From Pseudomonas berkeleyensis (GTDB lineage: Bacteria; Pseudomonadota; Gammaproteobacteria; Pseudomonadales; Pseudomonadaceae), in assembly GCF_014109765.1 (NCBI RefSeq), contig NZ_CP059139.1:248001-312000 (forward strand): DNA of 64,000 bases, written 5' to 3'. The notes under the pieces are model-generated. The model was not told the origin of the DNA. It searched no databases and saw only the letters and a list, made by a program, of their open reading frames with translations. Made by a program: the position numbers and the translations under genes. This document shows positions 25,673-34,059 of this stretch, piece after piece. Position 1 is the first letter of the stretch. Every line of letters begins with the position of its first letter.

Positions 25673-26617
25673 TTAGGCGCCTTCGTAGAGGGCGTCCTGT
25701 TCGTTGCGCAGGTGTTCCAGCAGCAGGCTCGCCAGCGGTGACAGGCTGCTGCCGCGACGATGGATGATCGAGCATGGCTCGTTGCGCGACTGCAGTTCCA
25801 GCGGCAGGCGACGCAGCAGGCCGAAGCCTTCGCTGGAGCAGGCGATGGAGTAGGGCATCACCGCCACCAGCTGCGGGTCTTCCTGCAGCAGGCTGAGCAT
25901 GGTGAAGGTCGACGAGGTTTCCAGCGGGTAGCGGGGAAACTCCAGGCCGGCCTCGCCGAATTCGCGCTCCAGCACCGTGCGCATCGGCGTGCCGGTGGGG
26001 TAGACCACCCAGCTGCAGTCGCTCAGGTCGGCCAGGCTCAGCGCGGGATTGCCCTGTTGCGGATGCTGCGGGGCGGCCACCAGTGCCAGGCGCTCGGCGT
26101 GCAGGCTCAGACACTCGTAGGCGTCCGGATGCTGGCTGCCGCTGGTGCGGGCGATGGCCAGATCCAGGCGGCCTTCATCGAGCAGCTTGAGCAGGCGCGG
26201 GCTGATGTCTTCGACGATCTGCACGGAAATGTCCGGCTGCGCCTGACGCAAGCCGGTCAGGGCGCGCAGCACCAGCGGTACCGAGCCGGCGATGGTGCCC
26301 ACGGCCAGGTGACCGCCATGGCCCTGAAGGATGCCCTGCATCTCGTCATGCAGGTGCGCCAGGTCGTTGTGGATAAGGCGTGCGTAGCGGATCACGCAGC
26401 GCCCCATGTCGTTGGCCTGCAGGCCCTGCGCCGTGCGGATGAACAGCGGTGTACCGAAGGTCGTCTCGATCTCGTGCAGCGCCTTGGTCGCCCCCGGCTG
26501 GCTGATGGCGATGCGCTCGGCGGCACGGTGCAGCGTGCCCAGTTCGTCGAGGGCGATCAGCAACCGCAACTGGCGGATGCGCAGGCGGGAAACGATATGG
26601 GTCAGTGGCTGCAGCAT
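25673..26617 (-). CDS. LysR family transcriptional regulator
   Basis: 314 residues; winged helix RLRIRQLRLLIALDELGTLH followed by IAISQPGATKALHEIETTFG, then an effector domain. Paralogue of the LysR at 23431. Divergent from the AraD1-type gene at 26741 and convergent with the iron alcohol dehydrogenase with 8 bases between stops. Presumably controls the araD1-type / aldehyde dehydrogenase / porin operon. Confidence 0.88.
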   Translation of the reverse strand: MLQPLTHIVSRLRIRQLRLLIALDELGTLHRAAERIAISQPGATKALHEIETTFGTPLFIRTAQGLQANDMGRCVIRYARLIHNDLAHLHDEMQGILQGHGGHLAVGTIAGSVPLVLRALTGLRQAQPDISVQIVEDISPRLLKLLDEGRLDLAIARTSGSQHPDAYECLSLHAERLALVAAPQHPQQGNPALSLADLSDCSWVVYPTGTPMRTVLEREFGEAGLEFPRYPLETSSTFTMLSLLQEDPQLVAVMPYSIACSSEGFGLLRRLPLELQSRNEPCSIIHRRGSSLSPLASLLLEHLRNEQDALYEGA

Positions 26618-26638
26618 GGGGATGACGAAAAGTTATCA

Positions 26639-26663
26639 CCTAATCAGAAGCTTTCATTAGGCA
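26639..26663. promoter_or_regulatory. CCTAAT-N11-ATTAGG dyad (LysR box)
   Basis: CCTAAT (26639-26644) and ATTAGG (26656-26661) are a perfect 6-base inverted repeat with an 11-base spacer, the LysR-box geometry. Its right arm contains the TCATTAGGCA core (26654-26663). Located 22 bases upstream of the LysR start and about 78 upstream of the AraD1-type gene. Confidence 0.6.
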
Positions 26664-26740
26664 GCACTGCGGGCAATTTTTAAAGTGCTGGCCAAGCAAC
26701 GCCGCAATGGCGGCGGAACAAGAACAACAGGAGTAGCGCA

Positions 26741-27742
26741 ATGCGGTTGATTCAGTTTGAGAACGAACAGGGCCAGCGCCAGGTTGGCGTCGTCGGTGAC
26801 GCGCGCATCAGCGTGGTCAAGGGCGTTGCCACTACCCGCGAGCTGGCGTTGCAGGCGATCCGCAACGGCCATGGCCTGATCGCCGAGATCGAGCGCCTGG
26901 GTGTCGAGCAGGGCCCGGTCTACGCCGAACTGATCGAACAGAACCGCGTGCTGGCGCCGCTGGATCACACCGACCCGGCTCACTGCCTGGTATCCGGCAC
27001 CGGCCTGACCCACCTGGGCAGCGCCTCCACCCGTGACAAGATGCACCAGCAGGTTGAAGCACAGCAGGCCGAAGGCAAGCTCACCGACACCATGCAGATG
27101 TTCCAGTGGGGCATGGCCGGCGGTCGCCCGGCGGCTGGCAGCGAAGGCGCGCAGCCGGAGTGGTTCTACAAAGGTGACGGCAGCATCGTGGTACGCCCCG
27201 GCGCCGACTTCCCGGTACCGGACTTCGCCGAAGACTTCGGCGAGGAGCCCGAGCTGACCGGCCTGTACGTGGTTGGCGACGATGGCCAGCCGTATCGCAT
27301 CGGCTTCGCCCTGGGCAACGAATTCTCCGACCACGTGGTCGAGCGCAAGAACTACCTGTACCTGGCTCACTCGAAGCTGCGCTTCTGCTCCTTCGGCCCG
27401 GAAATGCTGATCGGCGAGCTGCCGCGTCACCTGTCCGGTGTCAGCCGCATCCGTCGCGGTGACCAGGTGCTGTGGGAGAAGGAGTTCCTCTCCGGGGAGG
27501 ACAACATGTGCCACACCCTGGAAAACCTCGAATACCACCACTTCAAGTACCGCCAGTTCCTGCGTCCGGGCGATGTGCATGTGCACTTCTTCGGCACCGC
27601 CACCCTGTCGTTCGCCGACGGCATCAAGGCGCAGCCGGGCGACACTTTCGAGGTCAGCCTCGATGCTCTGGGCGAGCCGCTGCGCAACGGTATCAGCGTT
27701 CACACACCTGCTGTAAAGGTCGGTGGTGTTCGCCAGCTGTAA
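26741..27742 (+). CDS. AraD1-type FAH-superfamily enzyme
   Basis: 333 residues. It has an N-terminal domain (about 1-75) and a catalytic FAH-like domain with GTGLTHLGSASTRD, EWFYKGDGSIVVRPG, EEPELTGLYVVGDDG and GFALGNEFSDHVVE, where the acidic residues are the expected metal ligands. Proteins called AraD1 occur in sugar-acid pathways, probably as dehydratases or hydrolases of 2-keto-3-deoxy acids; the true reaction here is unknown. AGGAG precedes ATG 26741. Followed by a semialdehyde dehydrogenase and a porin in one direction. Confidence 0.8.
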   Translation: MRLIQFENEQGQRQVGVVGDARISVVKGVATTRELALQAIRNGHGLIAEIERLGVEQGPVYAELIEQNRVLAPLDHTDPAHCLVSGTGLTHLGSASTRDKMHQQVEAQQAEGKLTDTMQMFQWGMAGGRPAAGSEGAQPEWFYKGDGSIVVRPGADFPVPDFAEDFGEEPELTGLYVVGDDGQPYRIGFALGNEFSDHVVERKNYLYLAHSKLRFCSFGPEMLIGELPRHLSGVSRIRRGDQVLWEKEFLSGEDNMCHTLENLEYHHFKYRQFLRPGDVHVHFFGTATLSFADGIKAQPGDTFEVSLDALGEPLRNGISVHTPAVKVGGVRQL

Positions 27743-27754
27743 GTATCTGCCAGG

Positions 27755-27775
27755 CCCGGCAGCCTTGCTGTCGGG
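27755..27775 (+). terminator. Short stem-loop after the AraD1-type gene
   Basis: CCCGGCAGC pairs with GCTGTCGGG with one G-T pair around CTT. No T-run follows, so it is a weak terminator or an RNA-stabilising hairpin. Confidence 0.4.
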
Positions 27776-27854
27776 TCGAAATTCCGCTCGGCGGATTCGG
27801 ATTACGCCCTCACAAGGGGACGAATGCCGGAGTTATCACTTATCATACGTCTGA

Positions 27855-27872
27855 CAACTGCATTGCCAGTTG
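27855..27872. promoter_or_regulatory. CAACTG-N6-CAGTTG dyad upstream of the aldehyde dehydrogenase
   Basis: Perfect 6-base inverted repeat around CATTGC in the 217-base gap between the AraD1-type gene and the dehydrogenase. The gap is long for an operon, so a separate promoter with this operator is possible. Confidence 0.35.
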
Positions 27873-27959
27873 CCAATCCCTGGCCCAAAAAGCCGGGGCC
27901 TCATTCATTTTCATTGTCCCTGGCGGCGACCCCGTCGCCCCACCTGACAGGAGAACGCC

Positions 27960-29543
27960 ATGCTGAGTCTGACTGGCCACAATTACATCGGCGGTGAGCG
28001 CCGCGCCGCCGGCACCGTCGTGCACAAGAGCCTCGACGCCAGCAGCGGTGAAGCGCTGCCCTACACCTTCATCCAGGCCACAGCCGAAGAAGTCGACGCT
28101 GCTGCCCAGGCTGCCGCTGCCGCTTACCCGATTTACCGCAACCTGTCGGCCGAGCGCCGCGCCGAATTCCTCGACGCCATCGCTGACGAACTCGATGCCC
28201 TCGGTGATGAGTTCGTCGCCCTGGTCACCCGCGAAACTGCGCTGCCTGCCGGCCGCATCCAGGGTGAACGTGGTCGTACAAGTGGCCAGATGCGCCTGTT
28301 CGCCAAGGTGCTGCGTCGTGGTGACTTCTACGGCGCGCGTATCGACCGCGCCCTGCCGGATCGCCAGCCGCTGCCGCGTCCGGATCTGCGCCAGTACCAG
28401 ATCGGCGTAGGCCCGATCGCCGTGTTCGGCGCCAGCAACTTCCCGCTGGCCTTCTCCACCGCTGGTGGCGATACCGCTTCTGCCCTCGCTGCCGGTTGCC
28501 CGGTGGTGTTCAAGGCGCACAGCGGCCACATGGCCACTGCCGAGTGCGTGGCTGACGCTATCATCCGCGCCGCCGAGAAAACCGGCATGCCGAAAGGCGT
28601 GTTCAACATGATCTTCGGTTCCGGCGTCGGCGAAGCGCTGGTCAAGCATCCGGCCATCCAGGGCGTGGGCTTCACCGGTTCGCTGAAAGGCGGCCGTGCC
28701 CTGTGCGACCTGGCCGCTGCCCGTCCGCAGCCGATTCCGGTGTTCGCCGAGATGTCCAGCGTCAACCCGGTGGTCATTCTGCCGGGCGCCCTGCAGGCCC
28801 GTGGCGCCACCATCGCCAAGGATCTGGCTGGTTCCGTGGTGCTGGGTTGCGGTCAGTTCTGCACCAACCCGGGCCTGGTCATCGGTATCCGTGGTGCCGA
28901 GTTCAATGACTTCGTCGCTGGCCTGGCCGATGCCATCGCCGCTCAACCGGCGCAGACCATGCTCAACGCCGGCACCCTGCGCAGCTACGCGGGTGGCCTG
29001 GCTCAGCTCAACGCCCATGCCAAGGTCACTCACCTGGCCGGTAACGAGCAGTCCGGCAACCAGGCTCAGCCGCAGCTGTTCAAGGCTGACGTGAGCATGC
29101 TGCTCGAAGGCGACCACCTGCTGCAGGAAGAAGTCTTCGGCCCGACCACCATCGTCGTCGAAGTCGCTGATCGTGACGAGCTGACCCGCGCGCTGCAAAG
29201 CATGCACGGCCAGCTGACCGCGACCCTGATTGCCGAGCGTGACGACCTGCTGGCCTTCCGCGACCTGCTGCCGCTGCTGGAAGTGAAGGCCGGCCGCGTG
29301 CTGCTCAACGGCTATCCGACCGGCGTCGAAGTGTCCGACACCATGGTTCACGGCGGCCCGTACCCGGCGACCTCCGATGCTCGTGGTACCTCGGTCGGCA
29401 CCCTGGCGATCAACCGCTTCCTGCGCCCGGTCTGCTACCAGAACTACCCGGACGAAGTACTGCCCGAGGCGCTGCAGAACGCCAACCCGCTGGGCATCCA
29501 GCGCCTGGTTGACGGTGTGCACACCCGTGATGCCCTGAGCTGA
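27960..29543 (+). CDS. Aldehyde dehydrogenase, 2-oxoglutarate-semialdehyde (2,5-dioxovalerate) type
   Basis: 527 residues, the length of KGSADH-type enzymes rather than the 480-500 of most ALDHs. Visible: VGPIAVFGASNFPLAFS, cofactor loop VGFTGSLKGG, general base E in PVFAEMSSVNP and nucleophile C in LGCGQFCTNPG. The whole pattern follows the NADP-dependent dehydrogenases of pentonate, glucarate and hydroxyproline breakdown, giving 2-oxoglutarate for the TCA cycle. AGGAG precedes ATG 27960. It is the best anchor for assigning this cluster. Confidence 0.85.
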   Translation: MLSLTGHNYIGGERRAAGTVVHKSLDASSGEALPYTFIQATAEEVDAAAQAAAAAYPIYRNLSAERRAEFLDAIADELDALGDEFVALVTRETALPAGRIQGERGRTSGQMRLFAKVLRRGDFYGARIDRALPDRQPLPRPDLRQYQIGVGPIAVFGASNFPLAFSTAGGDTASALAAGCPVVFKAHSGHMATAECVADAIIRAAEKTGMPKGVFNMIFGSGVGEALVKHPAIQGVGFTGSLKGGRALCDLAAARPQPIPVFAEMSSVNPVVILPGALQARGATIAKDLAGSVVLGCGQFCTNPGLVIGIRGAEFNDFVAGLADAIAAQPAQTMLNAGTLRSYAGGLAQLNAHAKVTHLAGNEQSGNQAQPQLFKADVSMLLEGDHLLQEEVFGPTTIVVEVADRDELTRALQSMHGQLTATLIAERDDLLAFRDLLPLLEVKAGRVLLNGYPTGVEVSDTMVHGGPYPATSDARGTSVGTLAINRFLRPVCYQNYPDEVLPEALQNANPLGIQRLVDGVHTRDALS

Positions 29544-29648
29544 GTCTTTCAGCTCGACCCCATGATGCTGCGCCCGTCCCGGCGCAGCGTTATCCCTCGC
29601 GGTGCTTTGGCACCGCTTTTTTTAACCTGTCGAAGACAACAACAAGAT

Positions 29649-30947
29649 ATGACACCTACTTTCTGCCGTACCCCACTGTTTGCCGCCTGTAGCTTGGTCA
29701 GCGCCATCGCTGCTCTGCCTTTTGGCAGTGTCCACGCCGCCGGCTTCGTCGAAGATGCCAAGGTCACCCTCGGCCTGCGCAACTACTACTTCAACCGCAA
29801 CTACCTGAACGGCACCGATCCGATGATCGGCCCGGCAACCAATCGCGAGCGCCAGGGACAGGCCGAAGGCTGGACGCAGAGCTTCATCCTTGATGCCCGC
29901 TCCGGCTACACCCAAGGCACCGTCGGCTTCGGCCTCGACGTGCTGGGCCTGTACAGCATCAAGCTGGACGGCAACCGTGGCGCCGCCAACACCCAACTGC
30001 TGCCGATCCACGACGACGGCCAGGCCGCTGATGACTTTGGCCGTACTGCCGTAGCCGCCAAGGCCAAGCTGTCCAAGACCGAGCTGAAGGTCGGTGAGTG
30101 GTTCGCCGTTCTGCCAATCCTGCGTGCCGACGATGGCCGCTCGCTGCCGCAAACCTTCCAGGGCGCCCAGCTGACTTCCAACGAGATCGACGGCCTGACC
30201 CTGTACGGCGGCCAGTTCTGGAAGAACAGCCAGCGTCACGATGCCAGCCGCGAAGAAATGGCGTTCAACTCGGGCACCCCTGCCGGTCTCGTCGAGGGTG
30301 ATGACTTCAACTTCGCCGGTGGTGAGTACCGCTTCAACGGCAACAACACCATGGTCGGTGCCTGGCATGCACGCCTGGAAAACGTCTATCAGCAGAGCTA
30401 TGTACAGCTGACCCATAGCCAGCAGGTCGGTGACTGGGTGCTCGGCGCCAACCTGGGTTACGTCACCGGCAAGGAAGAAGGCTCGGCCAAGGCCGGTAAC
30501 CTGGATAACAAGGTCTACCAGGGGGCGTTCACTGCCAAGACCGGCAACAACACCTTCATGGTCGCTTACCAGAAGCTCAGCGGTGATACCAAGTTCATGC
30601 GTATCGACGGCACCAGCGGCGGCACTCTGGTCAACGACGGTTTCACCAACAGCTACGACAACCCGGAAGAGCGCTCCTGGCAGGTTCGCCATGACTACAA
30701 CTTCGCCGGCCTCGGTATCCCCGGTCTGACCCTGATGAACCGCTACGTCAGCGGCGACAATATCAAGACCGCCAACCGTGACAACGCCGAAGAGTGGGGC
30801 CGCGAGTCCGAGCTGGCCTACACCATCCAGGAAGGTTCGCTGAAGAATCTGAGCATCCGCTGGCGCAACTCCGACGTGCGCCGTGATGTGGGCCAGGATC
30901 TGCACGAGAACCGTCTGATCATCAACTACCCGCTGTCGATCCTGTAA
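29649..30947 (+). CDS. OprD family outer-membrane porin
   Basis: 432 residues from ATG 29649 (the frame is open 29 codons further upstream, but without a signal peptide at that end). Signal peptide ends at SVHA (residue 30). The mature start GFVEDAKVTLGLRNYYFNR is the OprD hallmark, and the last strand ends in YPLSIL. OprD/Opd/Opk porins admit amino acids or carboxylates; linkage to the dehydrogenase suggests uptake of the pathway acid (inference). Confidence 0.92.
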   Translation: MTPTFCRTPLFAACSLVSAIAALPFGSVHAAGFVEDAKVTLGLRNYYFNRNYLNGTDPMIGPATNRERQGQAEGWTQSFILDARSGYTQGTVGFGLDVLGLYSIKLDGNRGAANTQLLPIHDDGQAADDFGRTAVAAKAKLSKTELKVGEWFAVLPILRADDGRSLPQTFQGAQLTSNEIDGLTLYGGQFWKNSQRHDASREEMAFNSGTPAGLVEGDDFNFAGGEYRFNGNNTMVGAWHARLENVYQQSYVQLTHSQQVGDWVLGANLGYVTGKEEGSAKAGNLDNKVYQGAFTAKTGNNTFMVAYQKLSGDTKFMRIDGTSGGTLVNDGFTNSYDNPEERSWQVRHDYNFAGLGIPGLTLMNRYVSGDNIKTANRDNAEEWGRESELAYTIQEGSLKNLSIRWRNSDVRRDVGQDLHENRLIINYPLSIL

Positions 30948-30955
30948 GACGAGCG

Positions 30956-30981
30956 GCAGGGCGAGCAGCCGCTCGCCCTGC
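30956..30981. terminator. Stem-loop between convergent porin and hydrolase genes
   Basis: GCAGGGCGAGC and GCTCGCCCTGC are perfect inverted repeats around AGCC. No T-run follows, but it sits exactly between two converging genes. Confidence 0.6.
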
Positions 30982-30995
30982 GCTCATTCCCTCGT

Positions 30996-31766
30996 TCAAC
31001 GCGCTGCCTGCGTCTTCTCCACCGCCTGGATGATCACCTTGGCCACATCGCCCGGGCGCGACTGCTGCGGCACGTGGCTGGCTGCGATCTCGGTGGTCTG
31101 TGCGCCGATCTTCTTGGCGAAGTCACGCTGCATCTCTGGCACGATCATGCGGTCGTCACTGGCGACGAGGTACCAGGACGGCTTCTGCGTCCAGGCCGCG
31201 ACGCTGGTGCGCTCATCGAAGGCAGCCGCGCGGATCGGACCCTGGGTGGCCGTCATGATCGCCGTTTGCTCGGCTGGCAGATCCTGCGCGAAGTCGGTGG
31301 CCATGCCCTGCGGCGTCAGGTACAGAAAGCCATTCTTGTCGGCTGCAATCTGGCTCGAACCCGGCGCGGTGCGATAGCCACCGTAGAGCTCTCCGCTGGA
31401 CTGGCCCGCGTTCGGCGCGAAGGCGGCGACGTAGACCAGGCTACGCACTTTTTCGTCGGCACCGGCCTGGCTGATCACCGTGCCGCCCCAGGAGTGGCCG
31501 ACCAGTACCACGTCGCCTTCCTGATTGTTCAGCACGCGTTGGGTGGCGGCGACGTCGTCGGCCAGCGAGGTCAGCGGGTTCTGTACCACGGTGACCTTGA
31601 TGCCTTTGTCCTGCAGCAGTGGCACGACCTTGGCCCAGTCGGAGCCGTCGGCGAAGGCGCCGTGGACGATCACCACCGACGGCTTGGCATCGGCAGCCTG
31701 GATGCTGGTGGCGAAGAAGGGGCTGGCGATGGCGAGTGCCAGGATAAGCGGCTTGGTATTGAACAT
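30996..31766 (-). CDS. Exported alpha/beta hydrolase
   Basis: 256 residues. Signal peptide with cleavage after SIQA (residue 24). Oxyanion-hole segment VIVHGAF near 32-38, nucleophile Ser92 in VLVGHSWGG, acid in ASDDRMI, and the histidine in AASHVPQQS near the C terminus. It is an esterase-like or dienelactone-like hydrolase acting in the periplasm or outside; the substrate is unknown. AGGAG precedes the start. Divergent from the HD/LuxR regulator, across 100 bases, which may control it (inference). Confidence 0.87.
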   Translation of the reverse strand: MFNTKPLILALAIASPFFATSIQAADAKPSVVIVHGAFADGSDWAKVVPLLQDKGIKVTVVQNPLTSLADDVAATQRVLNNQEGDVVLVGHSWGGTVISQAGADEKVRSLVYVAAFAPNAGQSSGELYGGYRTAPGSSQIAADKNGFLYLTPQGMATDFAQDLPAEQTAIMTATQGPIRAAAFDERTSVAAWTQKPSWYLVASDDRMIVPEMQRDFAKKIGAQTTEIAASHVPQQSRPGDVAKVIIQAVEKTQAAR

Positions 31767-31866
31767 GATTGAATCTCCTGTGCTTGGGGGAGTTCAGTGT
31801 CGATAATGCGGCGGTATCCCGGTATCGGTCGTTTATCCGAGGCCAGCGAAAAACTGGAGAGCTGCA

Positions 31867-33297
31867 ATGCAGGTGAATGACGCCGTCGCGCTCGAAGACG
31901 CCATGCTGGCGCTGGCCATGGTCGGCGACCTGAGCATGGGCCAGCCCATCGACCAGTCGCGGCGCACTGCACGCCTGGCGCAATGGCTGGTACAGGCCAG
32001 TGGCGGCGATCAGGCGCAGGAGAATGCCGCCCGACAGGTGGCGCTGCTGCGTTGGTCCGGCTGTACCGCCAACGCCGATGGCTTCATGCGCTTGTTCGGT
32101 GATGACGTGGGCGGCCGCCGTGACATGCTGGCGCACACCCTCGATGCCGCCGGCCAGCGTGCCATGCTGCGCACCACGCCGCTGGCCCAGGTGCATTGTG
32201 AGGTCGCGGGCGAGGTCGCCCGTACGCTGGCTCTGCCGGCCGCGGTCGAGATGGGCCTGCGGCATATCTTCGAATGTTTCGACGGCAGCGGCCGGCCACA
32301 GGGCTTGCGTCATCCCGATATTCCCGACGTGGTTTATCACGTGGTGTTGGCAGGCGATCTGGAAATCCTCTCGCGCGTGCATGGTCTTGAGGCTGCGCTG
32401 CAGTGGATCGGATCTCAGGGTGATCGCCGTTATCCCGCGGCGCTCGCTGACCTGCTCATACGCCATGCGGCGGATTGGCTGGAAGCCTTGCGCACGCCAG
32501 AGGTGATGCCGCCCGCTGCCGGGGCAGAGGTTTCCCTGACCCTGGTCGGCGACGTGATCGATCTCAAGCTGTCCTGGTTGGCTGGTTATTCACGCCAGGC
32601 GGCCAGCCTGGTGCGTGATGCTGGTCGGCTTCTGGGCTTGCCCGAGCCGCGCATCGAGTTGCTGGCCAAGGCGGCGCTGATCCACGGCATGGGCCGGGCG
32701 GCCGTGCCCAATCGAATCTGGAGCACGCCGGGCCCGTTGTTGGAGGGGGATCTCGAATCGGTACGCCTGGTGCCGTACTGGACGCATCGCGCCTGCAGCC
32801 AGATCGGTGGCCTGCACGAGGCCGGCCAACTGGCCGCGCATGCCTACGAGCGGCTGGACGGCAGCGGTTATTTTCGCTCGCTGAGCGGCGATGCGCTGAG
32901 CGCCGAGCATCGCCTGCTGAGTGCCACGCTGGCCTGGCTGGCACTGCGCGGCGAACGCCCGTGGCGCGCCGCCTTCAGCGATGAACAGGCCGCTCGGCTG
33001 TTGCAGGCCGAGGCCGAGCAAGGTCGTTTCGATCCTCGTGCCTGCCAGGCCGTGATCAGTGCCGCGCATGGCGAACAGGCGCCGCTGCCCAGCAAGCCTG
33101 GCAACGGCCTGCTCAGCGAGCGTGAGGCGGAAATTCTCCAACGCATCAGCACCGGGGCCAGCAACAAGGAAGTAGCGCGCGACCTGGGCATCAGCCCGAG
33201 CACGGTTCGCACCCACGTCGAAAGCGTGTTCCGCAAACTGCAGTGTTCGACGCGCGCAGCGGCGACCTTGAAGGCGCTGACGTTGGGGGTGATTTGA
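31867..33297 (+). CDS. LuxR regulator with two degenerate HD-GYP modules
   Basis: 476 residues. The N-terminal half (about 1-200) has an HD-GYP-like remnant, with FECFDGSGRPQGLRHPDIP in place of H-E-x2-D-G-x-G-Y-P. A second module (about 210-390) has AALIHGMGRAAVPNRIW and YERLDGSGYFRSL. The catalytic HD pair reads HG in the second and is absent in the first, so it is unlikely to hydrolyse c-di-GMP but may bind a ligand. The last 65 residues are a LuxR helix-turn-helix (LLSEREAEILQRISTGASNK). Divergent from the exported hydrolase gene. Confidence 0.85.
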   Translation: MQVNDAVALEDAMLALAMVGDLSMGQPIDQSRRTARLAQWLVQASGGDQAQENAARQVALLRWSGCTANADGFMRLFGDDVGGRRDMLAHTLDAAGQRAMLRTTPLAQVHCEVAGEVARTLALPAAVEMGLRHIFECFDGSGRPQGLRHPDIPDVVYHVVLAGDLEILSRVHGLEAALQWIGSQGDRRYPAALADLLIRHAADWLEALRTPEVMPPAAGAEVSLTLVGDVIDLKLSWLAGYSRQAASLVRDAGRLLGLPEPRIELLAKAALIHGMGRAAVPNRIWSTPGPLLEGDLESVRLVPYWTHRACSQIGGLHEAGQLAAHAYERLDGSGYFRSLSGDALSAEHRLLSATLAWLALRGERPWRAAFSDEQAARLLQAEAEQGRFDPRACQAVISAAHGEQAPLPSKPGNGLLSEREAEILQRISTGASNKEVARDLGISPSTVRTHVESVFRKLQCSTRAAATLKALTLGVI

Positions 33298-33434
33298 TTT
33301 TTGCCTTTTCCCGTTAGCAGGGTGACCTGTGCCGCATCTGCGCTATTGGAGAGCGAGCTGACGTTGTGAGCTGGCGCTTGGATGCGTACTCTGTGCCGCG
33401 GCCAGGACGGCCTCAAACGGAAAAGGACTTTTTC

Positions 33435-33734
33435 ATGCTCAAACGCATTTATCGACTCTTCGCGCTGGCCGTTCTGGCGAGTGCACTGGCTGGTTGCGGC
33501 ACCCTGTTCGGGCGATCTTCAGGCGGCTATTACGGGCCAGAATATTACTCAGGCACTGCGTACAACTTTGGCCTTCTGTTCGGCGCCGATGAAAACAATC
33601 GCGGGTACTTTCCGACCACGCTCTGGTGCTGGGCATCGATAGCCTGCCCGGTGTTGACGGTTTATTCGATGCCCGTGGACTTCGTCGTCGATACTGTCAT
33701 GCTGCCCCGTGATATCTACGAGGCAACACGATGA
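33435..33734 (+). CDS. YceK/YidQ-like small lipoprotein
   Basis: 99 residues. Lipobox ALAGC (Cys at about residue 20) after a hydrophobic signal. Later come YFPTTLWCWASIACPVLTV and SMPVDFVVDTVMLPRDI, the pattern of the YceK/DUF1375 family of outer-membrane or periplasmic lipoproteins with unknown role. ATG 33435 has AAAAGGA 7 bases upstream. Its stop overlaps the next start (ATGA). Confidence 0.85.
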   Translation: MLKRIYRLFALAVLASALAGCGTLFGRSSGGYYGPEYYSGTAYNFGLLFGADENNRGYFPTTLWCWASIACPVLTVYSMPVDFVVDTVMLPRDIYEATR

Positions 33735-34006
33735 GCCCTGTCGTTTTGACATGCCTGCGAGTATTCAGGGTCGCTCTTGCCGTACTGCTGATGCTGGGTT
33801 TTCACGACCTGGCGCTGGCCAGTTTCGAATATGGCAATCGGCGTCTTGTCGCGAGCGCAACGGATCTGCTGGCCAAATTCGTATTTGCCTTCGTTGCGCT
33901 CACCATCATCGGTGCGGTCGCGATGCTCATCGGTGATATTCGCCGCTGGCTGCGTCGCAGGTTTGGCAAGGAGCAGCACGAAGATGACCCTTCCGCGGAC
34001 ACCTAG
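33731..34006 (+). CDS. Small membrane protein coupled to the lipoprotein
   Basis: 91 residues with two hydrophobic helices (about 10-30 and 50-68) and a short basic tail RRWLRRRFGK followed by acidic residues. No family recognised. The four-base overlap with the lipoprotein gene indicates coupled translation, so the two may work together at the envelope. Confidence 0.7.
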   Translation: MSPVVLTCLRVFRVALAVLLMLGFHDLALASFEYGNRRLVASATDLLAKFVFAFVALTIIGAVAMLIGDIRRWLRRRFGKEQHEDDPSADT

Positions 34007-34059
34007 CCTCTCAGCGCCGCAGTGATGTCTGGTTTCAATCGAGGCGTTTGCGCGTGCGC

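Noticed and set aside
24405..26114. 569-codon minus-strand frame spanning the iron alcohol dehydrogenase
   Set aside because: It covers two real genes in other frames and has no recognisable domain.
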